This document shows, in pieces, positions 19,930 through 26,813 of a stretch of 51,208 bases of DNA. Position numbers and translations under genes: made by a program. Under the pieces are notes generated by a model. The model made no database searches, had not been told where the DNA came from, and worked only from the letters and a program-made list of their open reading frames with translations. Every line of letters begins with the position of its first letter. The stretch's first letter is position 1. Origin of the DNA: Aureimonas sp. AU4 (GTDB taxonomy: Bacteria > Pseudomonadota > Alphaproteobacteria > Rhizobiales > Rhizobiaceae); contig NZ_BBWK01000033.1 in the NCBI RefSeq assembly GCF_001463765.1, positions 1 through 51,208 on the forward strand. Reading direction: 5' to 3'.

Positions 19930-20074
19930 TACCCGCCCGCTGAAGGACCCCATGCCGCAGGCGCAAAGCCTGCGGCAGGGACCCCTGAGGGAACGACGCG
20001 AGGGCGCGGCAAGCTCTCCATGTCAGGGGTATCGGGACGGCAATCCCCGCACGCAGGCGGGAAGGTAGAGCAAC

Positions 20075-20539
20075 GTGGACCTTTCCGAACTCATCGAGCA
20101 GGACGCCATCTTCCCGTCGCTGCGTTCCCAGACCAAGAAGCAGGTGCTGCAGGACCTGTCCGAGCGCGCGGCGGGACTGGCGGGCCTGTCGCCGCGCGAC
20201 GTCTACGAGACCGTGACCGCGCGCGAGCGGCTGGGCTCGACCGGCATCGGCGGCGGCATCGCCATTCCCCACGGCAAGATCGCGGGGCTCGCGCGCATTC
20301 GCGGCGTCTTCGGCCGCCTCGCCAAGCCCGTCGACTTCGACTCGCTCGACGACCAGCCGGTGGACCTCGTCTTCCTGCTGCTCGCGCCCGAGGACTCGGG
20401 CGCCGACCACCTGAAGGCCCTGTCGAAGATCGCACGCCTCCTGCGCGACCCGTCCGTCCTCGCCCAGCTTCGCGCGCTGCACGACGCGACCACGATCCAC
20501 AATCTCATGACGCGCACGGTCCCGCCCTTCGCAGCCTGA
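20075..20539 (+). CDS. ptsN: PTS IIA-like nitrogen regulatory protein PtsN (EIIA-Ntr)
   Basis: PtsN is the terminal phosphoacceptor of the nitrogen PTS, a regulatory rather than transport branch that controls potassium uptake and other targets. The 154-residue protein has the type-2 EIIA fold with the phosphorylation site His66 in GIGGGIAIPHGKI. The VFLLLAPEDSGADHLKALSKIARLL block is also typical. It starts with GTG preceded by GGAAGGTAGAG. HPr and another EIIA are encoded about 9 kb away, but EI(Ntr) (ptsP) is not in the window. A strong hairpin ends the transcript. Confidence 0.95.
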   Translation: MDLSELIEQDAIFPSLRSQTKKQVLQDLSERAAGLAGLSPRDVYETVTARERLGSTGIGGGIAIPHGKIAGLARIRGVFGRLAKPVDFDSLDDQPVDLVFLLLAPEDSGADHLKALSKIARLLRDPSVLAQLRALHDATTIHNLMTRTVPPFAA

Positions 20540-20550
20540 AGGCCACGAAA

Positions 20551-20590
20551 AAGGGCCGGGGCCGCCTGGGAGGAGGCGGCCCCGGCCCTT
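20551..20590. terminator. Bidirectional terminator between ptsN and DUF1150 gene
   Basis: A perfect 16-bp stem (20551-20566 with 20575-20590) around the 8-base loop TGGGAGGA, very GC-rich, lying between the convergent stops of ptsN and the DUF1150 gene. A run of A (20548-20552) gives a T-tract for the minus-strand transcript. The plus-strand side has only TT CGTC after the stem. Confidence 0.88.
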
Positions 20591-20612
20591 CGTCGAAAGG
20601 ATCGGGAAAGGG

Positions 20613-20867
20613 TTAGTGCAGGCTGACGGTCTGCAGCTCGTTTTGGCTCGCGCTCTCCAGGATCGAGCCCCGATCGTCCGATACGGCGAGCGGCGTGCCG
20701 TCGGCCGAGAAGAGCGCCCAGAGCTTGATGCCCGGCCGGATCGACTGTGCGGCGGGGAAGCGCGCCCGGATATCGTCCGACGACATGCGGCGGAGATAGG
20801 CCAGGTGCCCCTCGCCCAGCGCGGCGAGATCGGCATCGGAGAGGATCGGATGATGGTGTTCGGTCAT
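20613..20867 (-). CDS. DUF1150 family protein
   Basis: An 84-residue cytoplasmic protein with no signal peptide. The block LAALGEGHLAYLRRMSSDDI is the DUF1150 signature, followed by a short beta-rich region (IKLWALFSADGTPLAVSDDR). DUF1150 genes are frequent in Hyphomicrobiales directly downstream of a small heat-shock gene, as here, which suggests shared heat induction. The function is unknown. The ATG at 20867 has AAGGAG 9 nt upstream; an in-frame TTG at 20876 overlaps that ribosome site and is less likely. Confidence 0.85.
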   Translation of the reverse strand: MTEHHHPILSDADLAALGEGHLAYLRRMSSDDIRARFPAAQSIRPGIKLWALFSADGTPLAVSDDRGSILESASQNELQTVSLH

Positions 20868-20923
20868 GAGAGGCAACTCCTTGAGACAACAAACGCGCGG
20901 AGGGGCGAAGGGTTCAGCCGGCC

Positions 20924-21361
20924 TCAGTCCTGCGCGACGATCTGGATCCGCTTCACGGTTCGCTCGGGCTCAGGCTTCACGAGATCGATCATCAGAAGCC
21001 CGTTCTTGAGCTGGGCGCCCATGATCCTCATCCCGTCGGCGAACAGGAAGCTTTTCTGGAACTGACGGGCCGCTATGCCTCGATGAAGGTATTCGCGGCC
21101 CCGCGCCTCGGTCTGCGATCCGCGGATCGTCAACTGGTTGTCCTCGGTGGTGATCTCCAGGTCTTCCGACCGGAAACCGGCCACCGCCAGCGTGATGCGG
21201 ATGGCGTGGGATCCCTGTGCGGCGTCCTCGTCCCGCAAGGGGACGCGCTCGATGTTGTAAGGCGGATATCCGTCGCTTCCGCGACCGATCCGCTCCAGCG
21301 TCTTCTCCACCCCGTCGAAACCGACGAGAAGGGGGCTGGAGAACACAGGTGTCCGACTCAT
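20924..21361 (-). CDS. Small heat-shock protein, Hsp20/IbpA family
   Basis: A 145-residue alpha-crystallin-type chaperone that would hold unfolding proteins during heat stress. The N-terminus MSRTPVFSSPLLVGFDGVEK and YPPYNIER match the rhizobial class A small Hsp. The alpha-crystallin domain follows: RITLAVAGFRSEDLEITTED, LTIRGSQ, YLHRGIAARQFQKSFLFADG and LKNGLLMIDLVKPEPE. The ATG at 21361 is chosen from this family start; the frame to 21424 is leader. A heat-shock-type promoter lies about 85 bases upstream and the leader can fold over its ribosome site. The DUF1150 gene follows after 56 bases. Confidence 0.95.
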   Translation of the reverse strand: MSRTPVFSSPLLVGFDGVEKTLERIGRGSDGYPPYNIERVPLRDEDAAQGSHAIRITLAVAGFRSEDLEITTEDNQLTIRGSQTEARGREYLHRGIAARQFQKSFLFADGMRIMGAQLKNGLLMIDLVKPEPERTVKRIQIVAQD

Positions 21362-21390
21362 GACGATGCCAAGCCCTTGTTCCAAGCGAC
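21362..21390 (-). promoter_or_regulatory. Possible RNA-thermometer segment in the hsp20 leader
   Basis: On the minus strand the leader ends GCTTGGAACAAGGGCTTGGC before the ATG. The likely ribosome site AAGGG is flanked by two CTTGG copies, either of which can pair with CAAG/CAAGG. Masking by the upstream copy gives a CTTG-GAA-CAAG hairpin. ROSE-type thermometers are known before rhizobial small heat-shock genes, but I cannot match the full ROSE consensus here. Confidence 0.35.
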
Positions 21391-21445
21391 TTTTCTGCTC
21401 GCCGCCCGGCCCTGCCAGAGGCACCGCGCGGCGTTTCTCGTCATC

Positions 21446-21476
21446 TCATATGGCGTCGTCGCCATCTCTCTTCAAC
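21446..21476 (-). promoter_or_regulatory. Putative RpoH (sigma-32) promoter of hsp20
   Basis: Read on the minus strand: TTGAAG (21475-21470), 14 bases, then CGCCATATGA (21455-21446). The heat-shock consensus is roughly CTTGAAA-N14-CCCCATNTA, so both elements and the spacing fit well. Transcription would start near 21438, leaving a leader of about 75 bases. The -10 overlaps one arm of a 6-bp inverted repeat (21450-21465). Confidence 0.65.
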
Positions 21477-21504
21477 GGCCGGGCGAGAGCCCGCCGAGCG
21501 GGTC

Positions 21505-22002
21505 TCAGGCCGGCTTGGCGGAGGCCTGGAAGGCGAGGGCCACGCCGTTGATGCAGTGCCGCTTGCCGGTGGGCTTCGGTCCGTCGTCAAAGATATGGCC
21601 GAGATGCCCGCCGCAACGGGCGCAGTGCGCCTCGGTGCGCGGGTAGACCAGCACGAAGTCGCTCCTGGTGCCGATCGAGCCGTCGATCGCCTGCCAGAAG
21701 CTCGGCCAGCCCGTTCCGGAATCGAACTTCGTGTCGGATGCGTAGAGCGCATTGTCGCAGCCCGCGCAGTGGAAGGTGCCGACGGCCTTCTCGTGGTTCA
21801 GCGGGCTCGTGAAGGGACGCTCGGTCGCCTCCTCGCGCAAGACCGCGTAGGCGTCCGGCGAGAGCTTGCGGCGCCATTCGTCGGGCGTCATCTGCACCGG
21901 AAAGGTCTCGGCGGCGGCGGGCGAGGCGCCGACCAGGGACCGGGCAAAGGGGGCCAGCGCGGCCAGGGCCGCACCGCCCAGAAGGAATTGGCGACGCCGC
22001 AT
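21505..22002 (-). CDS. msrB: Exported peptide-methionine (R)-S-oxide reductase MsrB
   Basis: MsrB reduces the R form of methionine sulfoxide in proteins. The 165-residue protein has the complete MsrB domain: zinc-binding pairs CAGCDNALY and CARCGGHLGHIF, FDSGTGWPSFWQAI, and the catalytic Cys in GKRHCINGVAL. Its N-terminus is MRRRQFLLGGAALAALAPFA, with a twin-arginine followed by a hydrophobic stretch and an AAAE cleavage region, so it is probably exported by Tat and repairs periplasmic proteins. The ATG at 22002 has AAGGAGACGAGCC upstream. A GC-rich inverted repeat follows the stop (about 21484-21507). Confidence 0.93.
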   Translation of the reverse strand: MRRRQFLLGGAALAALAPFARSLVGASPAAAETFPVQMTPDEWRRKLSPDAYAVLREEATERPFTSPLNHEKAVGTFHCAGCDNALYASDTKFDSGTGWPSFWQAIDGSIGTRSDFVLVYPRTEAHCARCGGHLGHIFDDGPKPTGKRHCINGVALAFQASAKPA

Positions 22003-22034
22003 GGCTCGTCTCCTTCTCCGGCGAATGGCGAACG

Positions 22035-22067
22035 GGGTGCGCGGCGCCGGAGGTCCGCCGCGCACCC
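22035..22067. terminator. Long GC-rich hairpin between fasciclin gene and msrB
   Basis: Arms GGGTGCGCGGCG (22035-22046) and CGCCGCGCACCC (22056-22067) pair perfectly over 12 bp with a 9-base loop. It lies 32 bases after the fasciclin gene stop and 33 bases before the msrB start. No T-tract follows, so it may be a factor-assisted terminator or part of the msrB leader. A weak promoter-like pair (CTGACG, 18 bases, TATATG on the minus strand) lies just before it. Confidence 0.45.
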
Positions 22068-22098
22068 GCTTTCATATAGACGGTGGGATCGCCGTCCG

Positions 22099-22662
22099 TC
22101 AGGGCATGAGCACCGTGTCGATGACATGGACGACGCCGTTCTTCTGCAGGACGTCGGCCTGCGTGACGGTGGCGACGTTGCCCTTGGCGTCGGTGACGGT
22201 CAGCTTGTCGCCCTTCATGGCGAGCGTCAGCTCCTCGCCCTCGACCGTCTTCACCTTGTGCTGGCCGCCGTCCTTCTTGATCATCGCCATGGCGTCCGCC
22301 GACGTCGCCTTGGCCGGCACCACATGGTAGGTCAGGATCTTGGTCAGCTGCGCCTTGTTCTCGGGCTTCACCAGCGTATCGACCGTGCCGGCCGGCAGCT
22401 TCTCGAAGGCCGCGTTAGTCGGCGCAAAGACGGTGAAGGGTCCGGCGCCGTTCAGCGTCTCGACGAGGCCAGCGGCCTTCACCGCCGCGACCAGGGTCGA
22501 GAGGTTGGAGGCGTTCGGCGCGTTCTCGGCGATCGTCTTGTTGGAATACATCGGCGCGCCGCCGACCTCGACGGAGGTGGCGTTCTGCGCCAGGGCCGTG
22601 CCGGCCATCGAGCCGGCCACGAGGACGGCCAGAGCGGTGGTCTTGATGAATGTCGTGATCAT
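22099..22662 (-). CDS. Secreted fasciclin-domain protein
   Basis: A 187-residue protein with a Sec signal peptide (MITTFIKTTALAVLVAGSMA, cleavage near GTALAQ) and a single fasciclin (FAS1) domain. The two family motifs are GPFTVFAPTNAAFEKLPAGT and NGVVHVIDTVLMP, with LTYHVVP between them. FAS1 proteins are periplasmic or surface-associated and often adhesive; in alphaproteobacteria the molecular role is mostly undefined. GGGAG lies before the ATG. Its neighbour msrB is also exported, but there is a hairpin between them. Confidence 0.93.
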   Translation of the reverse strand: MITTFIKTTALAVLVAGSMAGTALAQNATSVEVGGAPMYSNKTIAENAPNASNLSTLVAAVKAAGLVETLNGAGPFTVFAPTNAAFEKLPAGTVDTLVKPENKAQLTKILTYHVVPAKATSADAMAMIKKDGGQHKVKTVEGEELTLAMKGDKLTVTDAKGNVATVTQADVLQKNGVVHVIDTVLMP

Positions 22663-22802
22663 CTCGCGTCTCCCTAAAGGTTCGCCTTCCGGTGCCGAAA
22701 GGCGCGGGAGATACGAACGGGGACGTGCGCCGGCCTCAGTGGTGCGACGAAATTTCCTTCACCATTTGGAGAGGGACGATCGGCCGGAATCGCAAGGGGC
22801 GC

Positions 22803-23279
22803 TCAATCCGAGATGCGGCCGCGCATCCGCTTGATGTCGGAGCGCCCCTTCTTGGCCTCAAGACGACGCTCCACGGCCCCACGCGAGGGCCGCGTCTTCT
22901 TGCGCGGCGGAGGTGGCGGGACGAGCGCCTCGCGCACGAGCGCGACGAGGCGCTCGCGCGCGTCGGCCCGGTTGCGCTCCTGCGTGCGGAAGCGCGAGGC
23001 CTCGATCAGGACGTCGCCGCCCTTGGTGGCCCGAGCGCCGGCCAGCTTCAGGAGGCGCTCGCGCGCCTCGTCCCCCAGCGCCGCCGAGCGCCCCGCCAGG
23101 AAGCGGAGTTGGACGGCGGTCGCCACCTTGTTGACGTTCTGCCCGCCCGGTCCCGCCGCGCGGATGAAGCTTTCCTCGAGATCCTCGTCGGGGATGACGA
23201 CCCGCGAGGAGACGCGCAAGCCCCGCTCGGGCGCTCGTTCGGGGCGGGTCGCCAAGCCCTTCTCGCCCTCGTTCGCCAT
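22803..23279 (-). CDS. arfB: Alternative ribosome-rescue factor ArfB (YaeJ-type peptidyl-tRNA hydrolase)
   Basis: ArfB releases nascent chains from ribosomes stalled on mRNA without a stop codon. The 158-residue protein has the class I release-factor-like domain with GGQ at 45-47 (AAGPGGQNVNKVATAV). The characteristic basic tail is KKTRPSRGAVERRLEAKKGR then SDIKRMRGR, which inserts in the empty mRNA channel. I chose the ATG at 23279; the longer frame to 23342 reads through intergenic sequence. The tail distinguishes it from true RF1/RF2. Confidence 0.95.
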   Translation of the reverse strand: MANEGEKGLATRPERAPERGLRVSSRVVIPDEDLEESFIRAAGPGGQNVNKVATAVQLRFLAGRSAALGDEARERLLKLAGARATKGGDVLIEASRFRTQERNRADARERLVALVREALVPPPPPRKKTRPSRGAVERRLEAKKGRSDIKRMRGRISD

Positions 23280-23357
23280 GATGATCCGATCCCCGTTCGC
23301 CAACGTCCGGAGTGAGGTAGCGGCCTTGCGCCCGCCGACCAAGCGGGCGTGCGCACG

Positions 23358-23392
23358 AAAGGAGCCCGCAGCCGTCTCCGGCCACGGGCTCC
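23358..23392 (-). terminator. Terminator of pckA
   Basis: GGAGCCCG (23361-23368) pairs with CGGGCTCC (23385-23392), and an inner GCCG/CGGC stem (23371-23374, 23379-23382) extends it. On the minus strand the hairpin is followed by TTT CG. It lies 27 bases after the pckA stop. Confidence 0.7.
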
Positions 23393-23418
23393 AGCCCTCC
23401 TCCCAGAGGTCTCGTGCG

Positions 23419-25029
23419 CTACTCGGCGGCGAGCGCGAAGCGCGGCGAGGCGTCCATCACGCCCGTGTCCACATGTGCCTCGAACTTCTCGAAGTTGCGC
23501 CGGAACATCCCGGCGAGCTTCTCGGCCTGCCGGTCGTAGGCGGCCGGGTCGCTCCAGGTCGAACGTGGGTCGAGGATCGAACTCTCGACGCCCTCCACCG
23601 CGACCGGCACGGCGAAGCCGAAATGCGGGTCGGTGCGAAACTCGGCGTCCTTGAGCGAGCCGTCGAGCGCGCGGGCGAGAAGCGCGCGCGTCACGCGGAT
23701 CGGCATGCGCGAGCCGGTGCCGTAGGCGCCGCCCGTCCAGCCGGTCGAGACCAGCCAGCAGTCGACCTGGTGGCGGGCGATGAGGTCGCGCAGGAGGTTG
23801 CCGTATTCCGAGGGGTGGCGCGGCATGAAGGGCGCGCCGAAGCAGGTCGAGAAGGTGGCCTCCGGCTCGGTGACGCCCTTCTCCGTGCCCGCGACCTTGG
23901 CCGTGTAGCCGGACAGGAAGTGGTACATGGCCTGCTCGGGCGTCAGCTTGGCGATCGGCGGCATCACGCCGAAGGCGTCGGCGGTCAGCATCACGATGTT
24001 GCGCGGATGGGGCGCGCGGCCGGTGGCGGACGCGTTCGGGATGAAGTCGAGCGGATAGGCCGCGCGCGTGTTCTCGGTCAGGCGGCCGTCGTCGAAGTCC
24101 GGCACCCGGTCCTCGTCGAGGATGACGTTCTCCAGAACCGTGCCGAAGCGGCGGGTCGTCGCGAAGATCTCGGGTTCCGCCTCGGCCGAGAGGCGGATCG
24201 TCTTGGCGTAGCACCCGCCCTCGAAGTTGAAGAGCCCTTCCTCGCCCCAGCCGTGCTCGTCGTCGCCGACGAGCGTGCGCGCCGGATCGGCCGAGAGCGT
24301 CGTCTTGCCGGTGCCCGACAGGCCGAAGAAGACCGCAGCGTCCCCGCCCGCGCCCACGTTCGCCGAGCAGTGCATCGGCATGACGCCACGCGCCGGCAGG
24401 CGATGGTTGAGGACGGTGAAGACCGACTTCTTCATCTCGCCGGCATAGGTCGTGCCGCCGATCAGCACGATGCCGCGCGTCAGGTCGCAGGCGATCACGG
24501 TCTCGGTGCGGCACCCGTGGCGCTCGGGATCGGCCTTGAAGGACGGCAGGTCGATGATCGTAAGATCGGGCCGGAAGGCTTCGAGCTCCGCCCGGTCGGG
24601 CCGGATCAGGAGGTTGCGGATGAAGAGCGCATGCCAGGCGAACTCCGTGACGACGCGCGCGCCGATCCGCTCGGCCTTATCGGCGCCACCGAACAGGTCC
24701 TCCACGAAGAGGTCGCGGCCCTCGGCATGGGCCTTGAAGTCGTCGTAGAGACGCTCGAACGCGTCCGGCGACATGGGCGCGTTGTTGTCCCACCAGATCT
24801 GGTCTTCGGTGGTGGCGTCGCGCACCACGAACTTGTCCTTCGGGCTGCGGCCGGTGTGCTGGCCGGTCGTCACCACGAAGGCGCCGTGCGCGCTGAGCCG
24901 CCCCTCGCCGCGCTTGACGGCGATCTCGACCAGTTCGGCCTGCCCGAGGTTCCAGCGCAGCGATGCGGGACCGCGAAGGCCCGTGGTCTCGATACCCTGC
25001 TCGGGGTTCCGGATCCCGCTTTCCGTCAT
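23419..25029 (-). CDS. pckA: Phosphoenolpyruvate carboxykinase (ATP)
   Basis: PckA converts oxaloacetate and ATP to phosphoenolpyruvate, the entry step of gluconeogenesis during growth on organic acids. The 536-residue product matches the family length. It has the substrate-binding [17 protein letters not shown], Lys/His site residues in [18 protein letters not shown], kinase P-loop [14 protein letters not shown] (about 236-249), [19 protein letters not shown], and [13 protein letters not shown]. The ATG at 25029 ([11 protein letters not shown]) fits the family start; the frame to 25113 is leader. In rhizobia pckA lies divergent from chvI-chvG, as here with one gene inserted. Confidence 0.97.
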   Translation of the reverse strand: MTESGIRNPEQGIETTGLRGPASLRWNLGQAELVEIAVKRGEGRLSAHGAFVVTTGQHTGRSPKDKFVVRDATTEDQIWWDNNAPMSPDAFERLYDDFKAHAEGRDLFVEDLFGGADKAERIGARVVTEFAWHALFIRNLLIRPDRAELEAFRPDLTIIDLPSFKADPERHGCRTETVIACDLTRGIVLIGGTTYAGEMKKSVFTVLNHRLPARGVMPMHCSANVGAGGDAAVFFGLSGTGKTTLSADPARTLVGDDEHGWGEEGLFNFEGGCYAKTIRLSAEAEPEIFATTRRFGTVLENVILDEDRVPDFDDGRLTENTRAAYPLDFIPNASATGRAPHPRNIVMLTADAFGVMPPIAKLTPEQAMYHFLSGYTAKVAGTEKGVTEPEATFSTCFGAPFMPRHPSEYGNLLRDLIARHQVDCWLVSTGWTGGAYGTGSRMPIRVTRALLARALDGSLKDAEFRTDPHFGFAVPVAVEGVESSILDPRSTWSDPAAYDRQAEKLAGMFRRNFEKFEAHVDTGVMDASPRFALAAE

Positions 25030-25360
25030 GTGTCGCGCTCCGCCTCGTGAACCGGCCCGCGCTGACACAGCGTCGGGTGCGATGGAGATAAATCGGACCG
25101 GGCGGGGCGGCAACTGGCGACCCCGGCCAAATCATCAGTCAAAACAATGTCTTAATCGGTTTAAAGCTTGACATGTCGCGGTTCAATCGGTTCAGCCGCG
25201 TCTTTCGGCGGTGCAAAATTTTTCGCTGCTCCTTCGCGTTACCTCGTGATCGGCGCGGGTTCGGGCACCTTTGGCGACTTTGCGCGTTGCCTCCCCGTCC
25301 GGCGGGGCGGGAATCGCCCGCTCCGCCCACCCCCGCGTTCGAGACAGCAGGAGCCTTCCC
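25030..25360. promoter_or_regulatory. 331-base intergenic control region between pckA and the flavin-binding protein gene
   Basis: Divergent region with no gene. It is AT-richer than its surroundings at about 25125-25240. It contains an imperfect palindrome TTAATC-G-GTTTAA (25152-25164) resembling LacI-family operators. The ATCGGTT core recurs near 25184 in GTTCAATCGGTTCAG. It also holds the palindrome GACATGTC beside TTGAC (about 25168-25177). LacI-type control of pckA (PckR) is known in rhizobia, so an operator is plausible but unproven. On the minus strand TTGAAC-N17-TAAACC could be a pckA promoter. Confidence 0.4.
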
Positions 25361-25840
25361 ATGGCGGAGCAGCCCACCGAGAAGTTCTGGAAGATGGTCG
25401 AGGACTTCGACGCCTGCATGGTGACCACACGGGACGGCGGCAAGCTGCGCTCGCGCCCGATGGCGCCGCGCGTGTCTCGCGAGCGATCGGAAATCCTGTT
25501 CATCACCGACCGCAACTCGCACAAGGTCGACGAGGTCGACGCCGACAGCCAGGTCGCCTGCACCTTCACTTCCAAGAACGAGTACGTCGCCGTTTCGGGC
25601 ACCGCCACGGTCACGCAGGACCGCGCCCGCATCGACGAGATCTGGGATGCGGCGGCCGAGGCCTGGATGCCGCAGGGCAAGGACTCGCCCGACGTCGCGG
25701 TCCTCGTGATCCACCCGTCGCAGGCCGAGATCTGGGACGTCACGAGCAACAAGCTTACCCAAGCCTACGAGTTCGCCAAGGCCTATCTCGGCGACAAGCC
25801 CCGTCCCGACACGACCGAAAACGTGAAGGTCAGTCTTTAA
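25361..25840 (+). CDS. Pyridoxamine 5'-phosphate oxidase-like (general stress protein 26 type) flavin-binding protein
   Basis: A 159-residue split-barrel protein. The pattern KFWKMVEDFDACMVTTRDGG, LRSRPMAPRV, ILFITDRNSHKVDEVD, VACTFTSKNEYVAVSG and the C-terminal QAEIWDVTSNKL is typical of the stress protein 26 group of the pyridoxamine-phosphate-oxidase-like superfamily. Members bind FMN, FAD or F420, and most have no known substrate. The ATG has AGGAG 7 nt upstream. It sits between pckA and chvI, and a role linked to either is not demonstrated. A 7-bp GC-rich inverted repeat (25851-25857 with 25872-25878) follows the stop. Confidence 0.85.
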   Translation: MAEQPTEKFWKMVEDFDACMVTTRDGGKLRSRPMAPRVSRERSEILFITDRNSHKVDEVDADSQVACTFTSKNEYVAVSGTATVTQDRARIDEIWDAAAEAWMPQGKDSPDVAVLVIHPSQAEIWDVTSNKLTQAYEFAKAYLGDKPRPDTTENVKVSL

Positions 25841-25985
25841 GGAGCGGCAGGCGCGGGTGCTCGATCACGCGCCCGCGCACACCGCGGTCCAGGGTCGGCT
25901 GTGGCCCTTCTGCATGCATCCGTTTGAAAAACGTGACAAAAGACACAATGTGAACGGATACCGCGCATCGCGTTCCGCGCCGGGC

Positions 25986-26046
25986 GGCCGAATCGGCCAC
26001 GGCGGAGCGCGGGTTCCGTATCCCGTCCGGGCGGCTCGGCCGCCCG
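25986..26046 (+). repeat. Two stem-loops in the chvI leader
   Basis: GGCCG-AAT-CGGCC (25986-25998) and CGGGCGGC-TCG-GCCGCCCG (26028-26046; perfect 8-bp stem with a 3-base loop). The second ends 27 bases before the chvI start and just before AAGGAAA, the likely ribosome site. They may affect translation or mark a processing or attenuation point. Upstream, a GTGACAAAAGACACAATGTGAA stretch near 25934 contains a CACA-A-TGTG dyad. Confidence 0.4.
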
Positions 26047-26073
26047 ACGAAAACTGAAGGAAAGTGTCCGACG

Positions 26074-26784
26074 ATGCCGACGATCGCGCTGGTGGATGAC
26101 GACCGCAACATCCTGACCTCCGTGTCGATCGCGCTGGAAAGCGAGGGCTACCGGGTCGAGACCTACACGGACGGCGCCTCGGCGCTGGAGGGCCTGTCCG
26201 CCCGCCCGCCGCAGCTTGCGATCTTCGACATCAAGATGCCCCGCATGGACGGCATGGAGCTCCTGCGCCGCCTGCGCCAGAAGAGCGACCTGCCCGTGAT
26301 CTTCCTGACCTCCAAGGACGAGGAGATCGACGAGCTCTTCGGCCTCAAGATGGGCGCCGACGACTACATCCGCAAACCCTTCAGCCAGCGCCTCCTGGTG
26401 GAGCGCGTGCGCGCCATCCTGCGGCGCGGCGCCCCGCGCGATCCCTCCGTCGCGGCCAAGGGCGGCGGCCCGGCGCCGGAGGCTTCGCTGGAGCGCGGTC
26501 AGCTCGTGATGGACCAGGAGCGCCATACCTGCACCTGGATGGGGCAGCCCGTCACGCTCACCGTGACCGAGTTCCTGATCCTCCACTCGCTCGCCCAGCG
26601 GCCCGGCGTCGTGAAGAGCCGCGACGCGCTGATGGACGCGGCCTACGACGAGCAGGTCTATGTCGACGACCGCACGATCGACAGCCACATCAAGCGCCTG
26701 CGCAAGAAGTTCAAGGCGATCGACGACGACTTCGACATGATCGAGACGCTCTACGGCGTGGGCTACCGCTTCCGCGAGATCTGA
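26074..26784 (+). CDS. chvI: Two-component response regulator ChvI
   Basis: ChvI is the OmpR/PhoB-type regulator of the ChvG-ChvI system that controls envelope, acid-response and carbon genes in rhizobia and Agrobacterium. The 236-residue protein has a receiver domain with acidic pocket VDDD (7-10), phospho-acceptor Asp52 in [11 protein letters not shown], and [14 protein letters not shown]-terminal winged-helix DNA-binding domain contains [10 protein letters not shown] and the typical end TLYGVGYRF. chvG follows after 29 bases. AAGGAAA precedes the ATG. Confidence 0.96.
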   Translation: MPTIALVDDDRNILTSVSIALESEGYRVETYTDGASALEGLSARPPQLAIFDIKMPRMDGMELLRRLRQKSDLPVIFLTSKDEEIDELFGLKMGADDYIRKPFSQRLLVERVRAILRRGAPRDPSVAAKGGGPAPEASLERGQLVMDQERHTCTWMGQPVTLTVTEFLILHSLAQRPGVVKSRDALMDAAYDEQVYVDDRTIDSHIKRLRKKFKAIDDDFDMIETLYGVGYRFREI

Positions 26785-26813
26785 AGGCCGCTCTCGGCAT
26801 AAGGAGGCCGTTC

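Noticed and set aside
22663-22802. Stress-sigma (EcfG-type) promoter before the fasciclin gene
   Set aside because: GGAAA-like and CGTT-like words are present, but their spacing does not fit the known -35/-10 arrangement.
22813-25050. 745-residue plus-strand open frame
   Set aside because: Antisense to arfB and pckA. Composition is typical of a reverse-strand shadow.
25851-25878. Inverted repeat after the flavin-binding protein gene as a terminator
   Set aside because: The 7-bp stem has a long loop and no T-tract, so it was noted in the gene entry only.
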